Part shown: positions 11,461 through 20,846 of the stretch, piece by piece
Layout: every line of letters begins with the position of its first letter
Position numbering within the stretch: the stretch's first letter is position 1
Assembly: GCA_947172415.1 (NCBI GenBank)
Contig: OX359190.1
Span: 9,424,001-9,488,000, forward strand
Reading direction: 5' to 3'
DNA from: Chondrosia reniformis
Taxonomy: Eukaryota; Porifera; Demospongiae; Chondrillida; Chondrillidae
Length of the DNA: 64,000 nt
Position numbers and translations under genes: made by a program
The notes under the pieces: model-generated
Told to the model about the DNA's origin: nothing
Seen by the model: the letters and a program-made list of their open reading frames with translations, nothing else
Databases searched by the model: none

Positions 11461-12165
11461 TATTTCCTAGTAGTACCTTCTCCTGATAATGCTTTACTAC
11501 ATATATATACATTTGATGTTTATAATTTGAAAGATTTAGATTTAGTTATCTACGTACTAAATTGCATGTCATCACTACACTGTATATGAACAGTGTACTA
11601 TTAAATTTGCACTATACTTATCTGCTTTTTCTCTTTTAGGTAAATATTGGTACATCTTTGCACTAGTCATTCTACTTCTAGTAGCTGTATGCTTTCTCTT
11701 CTCAGCAAGTCAGGCTAGTATATCAGCAACTCAGACTCAGTCCCAAGGAATCCCAAAGGAACAGGAAATTGAAGAGGCTTACTCTAAGTTAGAAGGAAGG
11801 ATGTTTGCGGGGACATACGTATGTCTATGATACTACTTTTCATGCAAAGAAATGGACGATTGTTAGATCACAAGCTTTGTTAATAAAAGATATACTGGAT
11901 GAGATTACGAAGAAATTTACAATAAATTCAAAGGAATTAATCTGGAAGGGATTTGTCTGGAAAGAGGATAAAGAGGCTTTCGATTTCTATGTGGAGATAG
12001 ACCTTGATGAAAGTCAGATGTCTTATTATAAAGGTAAAAGGACCAACTATAAGATTATTGGATGTGAGCCATTTGGAAAGAGATCAAATTGGAGGGAGCC
12101 GAAGTAGTATGAATGGAGGAGAGGAGTATGTATTACTGTTAAACCACAGTATATTCAGTCTAAGC
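11461..12165 (+). pseudogene. Chimeric pseudogene: membrane-anchor exon joined to an X domain
   Basis: 11461-11700 copies the intron end, acceptor (TTTTAG at 11635-11640) and start of the membrane-anchor exon of the CARD-NB-ARC gene (13838-14095). From 11707 the sequence becomes a copy of X gene 1. The reading frame runs unbroken from the membrane segment (VILLLVAVCFLF) through the Gln/Ser/Thr linker into the start of the X domain. A 4-base insertion near 11817 then shifts the frame, and a Lys codon is replaced by TAG near 12105, so the copy is dead as read. Its ancestor would have been a CARD-TM-X or TM-X protein. RNA editing or a sequencing error cannot be excluded. Confidence 0.75.
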
Positions 12166-13228
12166 TTGAAGATTGTAAAGCGGAATATATACATATGCAA
12201 GATGATGAAGTTTGCTATAAAATGTAGGAACAACTTACCTTGATATATCATAATTGTGACTTCCCTAATTTTAATTTTAATTTGCACATTATAGCTATGA
12301 CATGCATAATATGAATTTTTAACAGATTTGCTTCAATTTTTACATAAGGCTACCTTGTGCTGAACCATCTAATTTCCAATCTTGGAGCATGAACTTTAGA
12401 AAAGATCCTGGGAAATCCCCTAATTTGAATAGGTACAGCAACCAGGGGAATTAAATGGAAAAGGGGAGCTTACAATTGGGGGAAAATTTCTCACCGATCA
12501 TGAGTCACTTTCAATTTATCATTTCTATTTATATAAAACTTGAATGTATACATATTATATAGCTGTTAACTGCAGCAGGTGTCTTGTGGATTAGTAGATA
12601 CGATCGATCTTGACCTACTGTTCACCTATTATTTTTCAGCCACAATATTAATTTAGGTTGTACTCCTTATCTACTGATAAGGAAACCACAAGCTTTTTAG
12701 CTTTTGGGAGTACTTATTAACAGAGTATATAGCCAATCAAACTTCCATCATATGCCATACTAAGGAGTACTAATAAGGACTTGACCAGCTAAGGGGAGAC
12801 TCTGGTTCCCATTAAGTGAACTTTGGTTCCACCCATTAGCTCATCAAGCTCCTCAGGAGACATGAGTGGTTGGGTAAATCCAGAGTCCACTAATGAGACT
12901 AAAATATGTGATTACTATACCAATGCATAAATTGTCAGAAAGAAGTGAAAAGGATCAGGTAGCGGCAATTTTGGATGGGGCAGTAAGACAAAAATTCTGT
13001 TCCATCATTATATACCTAATACATGTTCATTTTCAAAGCTGGAATCTCTTGTCCCATATCTTCTCCACTATTTTTCTCACCCTTGGCTGAATTTTTTTAT
13101 CTTTTTAAAATTTTTCATTTCTTGTAGAGTGCAGTACAAGTAGTCCTAGTGTGGAGTATGCACTTAAAATAAAATACTAATAATAATTATATCAAAGTGC
13201 TATCTCTAAGTTGTTCGGCGCGGATATT
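12166..13228. other. Gene-free stretch upstream of the CARD gene
   Basis: No gene supported. A weak inverted pair of about 11 bp (TGTACTCCTTA at 12659, TAAGGAGTACT at 12761) could mark a small degenerate MITE. The remainder is AT-rich and unremarkable. Confidence 0.4.
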
Positions 13229-16200
13229 ATGACCAAGCCCATATCTACTTATGACGTCACCTATACAATGGACTCGACTAGAAGAAACGCCCTAAATTCT
13301 TGCTTACCGGATTTGAGGGTAGACCTGATCGTAGAACACTTTTATCCTTCCCTACATCTTGAGGCTGGAGGTTTCCTTAACGATGTAGAGCTAGAATCTG
13401 TTAAGTGCAAAAGTGATCGATTCTCGCAAGTCGATGAGCTCGTCAGGATATTGCTTGGAAAAGGAAATGATGAATTCGAAAGATTTTGTTTAATACTGGA
13501 GGAGCGCAATTATTATGAATGGGCAAGTAAATTAAGGAAAAAAAGTATACTAAGGCGAAGAAGAGGCGGCAATCCTAGTGTTCCCGAGCGTGTCGTTGAT
13601 CGAGCGACTCCCATGGAAGTCGGTGAACCTTCTACCACTGATCATTCGGATAGAGAAGTCAAAGCCACTCAATTTCTAAATGGTGGGCAAAATAGATAAT
13701 TAATCTTCCAAGGATTTAGGCCTACGTGTACGTATTTACATATCTGAATGTGTCGAGCTGTAGACTGATAACAGCACCTACTCTTTGTAGTGATATAGAT
13801 CTGAGATTTGGTCCATCGTTTGTACAATGAGGTTGTCAATTAGTATTACCTAGTAGTACCTTCTCCTGATAATGCTTTACTACATATATACATTTGATGT
13901 TTAATTTGAAAGATTTAGATTTGGTTATCTACTAAATTGCATGTCATCACTGCACTATATATGAACACTGTACTATTAAATTTGCACTATAACTATATAT
14001 CTATTTTTTCTCTTTTAGGTAAATATAGGTATCCCTATCTGATGCAGCTTGTCTGCATCTTTGTACTTCTAGCGGCTGTATGCTTTCTCTTCTTTGTGTA
14101 TCTTCCTAGACAGTCTTGCTCAAGGACTGAGATGGAATCAGTATTACCCACTATCCCTGCTAATTTCATTGGAAGAGAGAGTGAAATTAAGAATATGACC
14201 AATCTAATTATCAAGCAGCATATTAAAATTATTGTTATCACTGGTGGGCCTGGAATAGGAAAATCAAGTGTGTCAATCATGGTAGGACACAGGTTAGCTG
14301 AAACAATGCAAGTGATCTTTGTTTCATTAACTAATGTTGATTCAATTGAAGGTGTTTGGTTAGGAGTTGCTACAGCAATTGGGGGATTTAGTGGTGATCC
14401 TGCTAGCTATGTATGTTCATGGTTATCTAAGAGACGAGACCTATTAGTTTTGATCTTGGACAATGCAGACCATTTTACACTGGGTACTGATGCTTCACTT
14501 CGAGATAATTTTCATAGACAAATAATAGAAATGTCTGCCTGGTCCCATAATGTTCACATCATTATAACAACTCAGTACCAGTTGAGTTTTACAGATTTTG
14601 AAATAATTCGGTTATCTTCTCTGAATTTGACTGAAACAACTTCCATTCTTTGTGCAATACTATCTTCTCAGCATTGTGAGTCTGCATCTCACAGCAAATT
14701 TGCAGAATTTGCTGGGGGGATTCCTTTAGCAGCTAAAATTATAGGGAGCCTTCTAAAACATCAAAATTCCAGGACTGAGGACATTTTAAATCAACTTTCC
14801 CAAAATTCCGTTAGAACACTTAGCAAAGAGCAGTTTGGTACAGAAAGAATAAGTCATTGTTTTAATGTATCTGTAGCGTACCTCAGTCCTATCATGAAGA
14901 CCAGTCTAATTATAGCTTCAAAATTTCATGGATCCTTTGATAAGGCTGCTAATAATGCTATTGTTGCAAAACTGGTAAATACAGAGTGCATGGAGCATTT
15001 AGTATCCCGTTCGCTAATTGAATATGATGGAAGATACAGTATGCACAACTTGCTTAGAGAGTTCTCACAGCAATCCATTAATGCATCATTTGATTTTAGA
15101 CATTTTGTATCACTTTATGCAGACCATTATATTAATCTTTTGTCAGAAGAAAATAACATGACAAGTTGGAGAATAGTAGTAAACCAGGAAAGTAGCCATT
15201 TAACATATGTATTTATCCAGTATGACGCTGGTAACCTACCATCAAAGACTATGCAGTTATTGCATTTACTTGCAAACTACTTTAATGGTCTAAGAGTAAT
15301 TCTTCCAGATGTTTACTTTGTCTCATCTGCAATTAAAACACTAAATTTCACTTGTGCTAAGGGCTTGGTATGTGATCATAGTGAGGCATTTAAGAGCATT
15401 ACTTATCAACTAGGTAAACATCTACTGGCTACTGATCAAGTCCAATTAGCTGAGTCAGTACTATCTTTAGGATTAGAGTGCATGGCAAGGTGCTCAGACA
15501 TCACTGAAGCTTCCTTAATTCCTATTGAACGAGTCTTATTGCATGTTTATGAAGCAAAGGATGACAGGAAGAAGGTATTAGAAAAGAGTGTTTTCATTTC
15601 TAATCTGCTACAAAAGATAGACCACTCCTTGACAATTTTAAAATTTTATCTTGGAAGTGATTATTGTAACTTAGGGGCCAAGCTTTTTAGGATAATAGCA
15701 AAAGATGATTTTGGAAAGTTACTGAGATTTCTGCGATTATCTGAAGAATGTGATTTAGATATCATAAAAGAGGAAATCATTTTATCTCTTTTGGACACCC
15801 TGCAGTCCAATGTTGTAGGAGGTGTAATGAATTCTGATTTTATAAAATCATACATCAAGGACCTTGAGCATCAATCAGAAACTAATCGAAAAGTAATGTT
15901 TCCTTTACCACCAAAGATTCATGTAGCTTTAAATATTGCCAATCTTTTTGCATTATTTGGGAAATATAATAAAACACTTTTATCATATGAGATAAGGTGG
16001 CTCAAGTTTGTGCTAACCCTCTGCAACAATGAGAAACTTGGTTATTATGACTATAATATTTTTATTGCATTTATCCATTTTCGTTTGGCATGGTTATATG
16101 ATGAACAAAAAAGGTATTGTACCTCTTTTCACCATGCGTATTTAGCATATGATTCTATAAGGTTACAGAAGCAAAGCTATCAAGACGTTGCTTTTTTCAT

Positions 16201-16909
16201 GTTTTTGAATTTAGAACAGTTATATCAAAGTAACTATAACTGTAACTATTCCATGTTGTTTGACATATCTAAGGAGTGTGAGGAATTTATTTCTGAATCA
16301 AACAACCTTTTTAGATTTGAAGCATCAGTGCTTCTAATCAAGTACTCCCATTGGTTTCCTTTTGTAAATCCTTTCAGTATGATATTAACTTTTTGGAAAA
16401 ATTCTATTCTTGAATATGCTGTATTGTCAATCCAAACAATATTAAATCAACCAGCTCCAGAAACTACTGTTTATAGTGTTTCACATCCTGTTTCAAATGA
16501 TTTTAACCTTTGGCCAAGTATTGATCATAGGGGATGGATCAAAAAGACTTTCAGTGGTTCACTAAAATTTAAGCTTATCTGTTTCTACATAATCTTTACA
16601 TTTATAACTCTGAGTATATTTAAGATTCCTGTTCTACTTTGGGAAAATGGGCTGCAGTTTATTTACTCCTTTGTAATATACATACCATACTATCTATATC
16701 ACATGAAATTACTCACAATTAATATGATAAACAAATATCATTGGTTTTACACAAGAATATTACAAAATGAACTTGTAAAGATAACATTCACTTATCTTTT
16801 TATTTTTTTTTTGATATTTCAATCAATTCACTGGCTTATTCTTTTCATCTTTTATGTTATGCCATTACCAATGAAGGACAACAGGTATTGCTATATTCGT
16901 TTCACTTGA
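13229..16909 (+). CDS. CARD-transmembrane-NB-ARC protein (STAND/NLR-like)
   Basis: Two exons: 13229-13682 and 14019-16909, joined in phase 1 (donor GTGGGC, acceptor TTTTAG), giving about 1114 residues. Residues about 18-105 have the spacing and hydrophobic pattern of a CARD. A hydrophobic helix follows at about 158-180 (LVCIFVLLAAVCFLFFVYL). An NB-ARC NTPase comes next, with Walker A GGPGIGKSS near 227, Walker B LLVLILDNAD near 294, a sensor-like HIIITT and a GxP motif GGIPLAAKI near 384. A long helical region and about three C-terminal hydrophobic segments (from about 1002) follow. There are no LRR, WD40 or NACHT signatures. By family knowledge such STAND proteins are nucleotide-switched scaffolds for immunity or cell death; the membrane anchor between CARD and NTPase is unusual. 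Ligand unknown. Confidence 0.8.
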
Positions 16910-17914
16910 CCTATTTTTTAAGTTAATTTGTCTGTATAATAATAAATGTTGTAAATGATATACATTATGTTTATAAGAAAATGCAAGCGTCAGTCAAATG
17001 CCAGGTGTGTGATTTAGGTAGTGATTCGTTGTGACGTTTGATGACAAATGGACTCAGAGAAGACACGTGGTAGGATCTTCGTGTGTTATTGTTTCATCAC
17101 TTATTGTACGCAGCGGCATATATTAGTGTCTTATTGATTAGTTAGGCTGAATAGTTCTGAACAAAGTCAATGAGAGCAGGGGTGGATCCACAATTTTGGA
17201 AGGGGGGAACAAGAAAAACATTTCAACCATAGGCAACCATCTTTGTGCACAATCAACACAAGTTGCGCAATAAAATGACTGCTGGGGTCATAGTAAGGAG
17301 TTATTGTGTAAGTTTAGGGTCTGATTTCATCAGACTAATCTAAGGCCACTGTACATTCACAGTAGAAGATATTAAGCTAAAACATAATCCTCAAATGTTA
17401 ATTTATACTGTATGCCATTTAGTACTACTAATTGTGTGCAGTCTGCTGTAAAACATCTCACTCGCCAGTGATAGTTTGGTACAGATGAATAATACAGACA
17501 GATATTTTTATAATTCTGTTTCGTTTCTGTACATGCATCAAATGTAACCACTCTAGTGAGCAGTGAATTAATTTTTTATTGGTTTTTAATAAATTATACA
17601 GTACTGATAAGAATCACAATTTTGATCATTTCTTGCAATCTTAATATGCACGTAACTGTTACTACTTTGTTTTTGTATACCTTGTAAATGTATTAATTTT
17701 GTCTCATGTGACATGGGATTCTAGTAGTGTACTTCTCTATCTTTTATGAACACTCCATGCTTCTAAGGCTTTAATATCTAGATCGATCCATCTATATATC
17801 TACCCACTTATTGATCCATCTGTCCATCCATCAGAATTTTTGATGTGATACAAAATGGTGAATTATTATATTATGAAATTTTATAGCATACGTACATGGC
17901 AGACACAACGTACA
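16910..17914. other. Gene-free stretch
   Basis: 3' flank of the NB-ARC gene and intergenic DNA. AATAAA-type signals occur soon after the stop (near 16940). 17165-17215 contains a G-rich AGGGGTGGATCC type segment typical of repeat edges. No gene seen. Confidence 0.45.
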
Positions 17915-18072
17915 AAGATTCCCAAGCTGGGACACAGTGAAGGGTGGAATTCCCAGAAACTACTGTCTGGTCCAACACGGAAGAAGAAAAGTAAAAGGAG
18001 AAAGCTCTTATATCCTCATCCAAAGCTCTATAGGCCTTTACTCTACAGTAGATGTAGCATGTAAAAAATGGT
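17915..18072. repeat. MITE-like repeat family, copy 1
   Basis: Partial copy with the family's landmark blocks: the GGGTGGAATTCCCAGAAAC end, the TATCCTCATCCAAAGCTC core, and the terminal ACTCTACAGTAGATGTAGCATG. It is intergenic, unlike most other copies. Confidence 0.7.
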
Positions 18073-18193
18073 GTATTGATTATTCATACAGGAACAAAAT
18101 CATGTTTAACAGACTGATTTTGTAATATACAGTAGGAATTCAGTTATATATGAATACAGTATATACACAGCAATATTGGAAACACGACAACTT

Positions 18194-18625
18194 CTACACC
18201 ACAATTTCGATAGGCTGAAGTGAGAGCTTGACTCCTCGTTTCCACTGATACTTTCCCGTGTCAATCCATTTTTTATCAGTACCAAAAATCTCTGCACTTG
18301 TTATTTCATAAGTGTACTCTTGGTTACGAAGTGGCAATTTCTTCACTCTCTTCTTACTGATATGCACATAAAAAGTGTAGCCATGCTCTTCTGCTGGTGT
18401 AAATCCTTTCCAAATCTTCTCTTCCCCTTTATTTGGCTTTCCATAGTCATCAAAAATTGATTTCAAAATTTTCTTCAAATCAGAGGATGGATGTGGAACT
18501 TCAATTACTCTCCAAATCTTGCGTACTTTGAAGTTGTGGGTGAAAACACCAGTAAATGTTTTTCCAACTAGTTTTTCATAGGACTCTTGTATCCTTTTCT
18601 CATGAAAATCCATGTCAGACATCAT
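18194..18625 (-). CDS. X-domain protein 4, single domain
   Basis: Intronless, 143 residues from a double ATG (18625-18620) to TAG. It is closely related to the first half of X protein 2: the same N-terminus with ESYEKLVGKTFTGVF, WRVIEVP, IWKGFTPAEEHGYTFYVHI, EIFGTDKKWIDTGKYQW and KRGVKLSL. The second X domain is absent: the sequence diverges just after the first domain and stops. Either this copy lost the second domain or X protein 2 kept an older fused form. Promoter elements of X gene 2 are preserved upstream (TATA 18704-18710, NF-E2-like 18723-18732). Function unknown. Confidence 0.76.
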   Translation of the reverse strand: MMSDMDFHEKRIQESYEKLVGKTFTGVFTHNFKVRKIWRVIEVPHPSSDLKKILKSIFDDYGKPNKGEEKIWKGFTPAEEHGYTFYVHISKKRVKKLPLRNQEYTYEITSAEIFGTDKKWIDTGKYQWKRGVKLSLQPIEIVV

Positions 18626-18703
18626 TCAGTACGAGTTTTGTCAACTACTTAATGACAAACAGACACTGATTTGAAAAGATGATAATTCCGGGGATCCATG
18701 ATC

Positions 18704-18732
18704 TTTTATAGTAAGCTAAGTGATGAGTCAGC
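18704..18732 (-). promoter_or_regulatory. TATA box and NF-E2/AP-1-like site of X gene 4
   Basis: This is the duplicate of the 9621-9649 promoter: TATAAAA on the minus strand followed upstream by GCTGACTCAT, again 12 bp apart. A small insertion (GGGGATCCA near 18690) separates it slightly further from the ATG than in the other copy. Confidence 0.45.
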
Positions 18733-19265
18733 TGCAATTCCTTAAACGATTGATGTGGAGGGAGAAATGGAAGTACAAACCCTGTGGAATCCCCAAAGAC
18801 ATTGATTACTCATGCTAAATTCTTGTGGTTAATTAACACAGGGTCAAAGTGCGTACAATTGCCGCCTCACTATGTACAAAACCTATAACACTATATAGCT
18901 GCCTTTGTCACTCCAACAGCTATAGCTATATACGTATATAATCATAACATGCTCTATAGTGTTGTTTCTGTGTATTTACTTGTAACTCATGTAACTTGTA
19001 TGTAAGTACTTTTGTTAGCTAATACCTCCAATTGCAACTTACTAATATAATTGTATACTCATACAGTTGCTTATTGATTGATTAATTACTAATAGTTTAA
19101 CTTATTCCATGCTCTAGATCTTTCAATGTATATACAATTCCATTGTTTACGATTAAACCATGTAAATATAACATATCAATAGTACTGGCATTATACAGAA
19201 ACTATGATAATAATATTTATGTATGATAAGCTATATCTGTTAAATTGCAATTTTGCAATCTACCC
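18733..19265. other. Duplicated intergenic DNA
   Basis: Non-coding partner of 9650-10391, between X genes 4 and 5. It is shorter than its partner because of an internal indel. No gene. Confidence 0.65.
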
Positions 19266-19694
19266 CTATGGAGTCATTTTATCTACTTTACTTGGCTCAA
19301 GAGTAATCGCCACACCCTTTTTCATCTCATACTTGTAAGCTTTCTCCCACAAGTCATCTTCTCCAAAGATCACATAATCCTTAATTTTGTATTGGATCAC
19401 TTGATCTTTAAGGTCCTTTAGGTTCTTGGTATCAACTTTAACATAGAAAGTATATGTCATTGAGCAAAATTTAAAGCCTTTCCAAATTTTCTCCTTTCCA
19501 CTGTCCTGTTTTCCAAACTCCAGCAAAATATCTCTTAGAGCTTTATCCAATTCCTTATCTATATTCTGAGATTCAACCAGATCCCAACTTCTTTTCATAT
19601 CATCATTTTGAAATTGGTCCCTATAAACTCCTATAAAGCTCTTGCCAATAAGCTTTTCGTAGTACTGGTTAATTTTGAATTCCTCTTCAGCCAT
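19266..19694 (-). CDS. X-domain protein 5, single domain
   Basis: Intronless, 142 residues from ATG at 19694 to TAG. It has one X domain: YYEKLIGKSFIGVYRDQF, a Trp at about 36, IWKGF at about 72, YTFYVKV, IKDYVIFGEDDLW and MKKGVAITLEP. A short Lys/Val/Asp tail follows. It is the duplicate partner of X protein 3, with the same gene order, orientation and neighbour (an X protein 2/4 type gene on its downstream side). A TATATA stretch lies on the minus strand about 20-27 bp upstream of the ATG (19713-19720), close for a promoter TATA box unless the leader is tiny. Function unknown. Confidence 0.77.
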   Translation of the reverse strand: MAEEEFKINQYYEKLIGKSFIGVYRDQFQNDDMKRSWDLVESQNIDKELDKALRDILLEFGKQDSGKEKIWKGFKFCSMTYTFYVKVDTKNLKDLKDQVIQYKIKDYVIFGEDDLWEKAYKYEMKKGVAITLEPSKVDKMTP

Positions 19695-20209
19695 ATCTGA
19701 TCAGCTTGTACAATATATAGGATCAGAGTATGTATAGTTGCGATCATCAACTTTGATTCTATTGCCCTATTCCCTATTTATATACTAACACTGACCACAA
19801 ATTTAAGAGGAATTTCACCTGAAATTTGTTGCCATAACGACCCTCGGAATTCCCTAGTTAAATCTTAGTCATGCTTATAAATAACTAATAGGGGATTTTA
19901 AGATCTAAAACCCATGTAAATGTAAAAGCTTTGAATATGGTTATCTAACTCTGACTTCATGGGATATACATATACAAATCAACGCATGTGTTAATTAAGT
20001 AGATGAACACCTGAACAATGAACCAACATTCCCAACTTTCTGTCATTTCTATCATAAATATATAACATATAATTATATATGTATGATATATTTATGTATA
20101 CTAATGTGATTTTATTTAAAATCATGATCAATGTAGAACTTGTTATCTTCATTACCTATACTCTATAGATCTCTTATATCAGATTTATTAAGTTAAACTG
20201 TATATATGG
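19695..20209. other. Gene-free stretch
   Basis: AT-rich upstream flank of X gene 5 with TA-rich runs around 20050-20100. Nothing recognised. Confidence 0.4.
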
Positions 20210-20440
20210 AACAAAAGGAATGTCCTAAATGTTAGCTTGCCAGATTTTAGATCATTGGGATTTCCTAAAAGTTTATGATGGAGGCTTCTTTATCAAGGAA
20301 GATCTAGAGTTACAAAGCAATGCATAAGCCAAATCCCTCCACATAGGTTGACATGTTTTATTGTGACAGTCATTTTATTGGAAAGTAGAACATCCAGTTT
20401 GACAAGTTATGTTTGACAGTCAATAAAAGCAGGCATAATG
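20210..20440 (+). pseudogene. Decayed CARD exon
   Basis: The region aligns by eye with the CARD exon at about 13280-13500. Matching blocks include TCCTAAATGTTAGCTTGCC against CCCTAAATTCTTGCTTACC, a GATCTAGAGTTA block against GTAGAGCTAGAA, and TTTTATTGGAAAGTAGAACA against TATTGCTTGGAAAAGGAAAT. Several indels break the frame. No NB-ARC part follows. It marks the right edge of the duplicated CARD/X cluster. Confidence 0.55.
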
Positions 20441-20846
20441 AATGTCACTGAGTATATATGTATGTGCAAATAGATTAAGGGAAATTGTATTGCAATTGTG
20501 GATAAGACATTGGTAGTGCCCATGTGAACGACACAGATGCAGGTGATGCTAACAATCCAGTTCTCGATATACTTCTCTATGTAATCAGTGTTTGAATACT
20601 AAAAACATGAAATTCACCACTTGTACAATAATCCATTGCATAACACATATTACAAAGTATGTCCATCATGATCATAATGTATAGAGAGCTAGAGATATGC
20701 TTGTGGATTAGCTTGAGGATCCTTCAAGTTTCTATATCTATACGTTAATATCACACACAGGACCTATACATTAGAGGAATAGAGTGACATGTGACAATCA
20801 AGTGATAGTCATGTGATAGTCATGTGATAGTCATGTGATCTCCCAC
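20441..20846. other. 3' region of the tetraspanin gene, short tandem repeat
   Basis: Downstream of the last recognised tetraspanin coding exon. 20795-20840 contains about four tandem copies of GTGATAGTCAT. No other gene recognised. Confidence 0.45.

Noticed and set aside
12656-12772. Possible small MITE with TGTACTCCTTA ends
   Set aside because: The inverted pair is only about 11 bp with mismatches and no clear target duplication.
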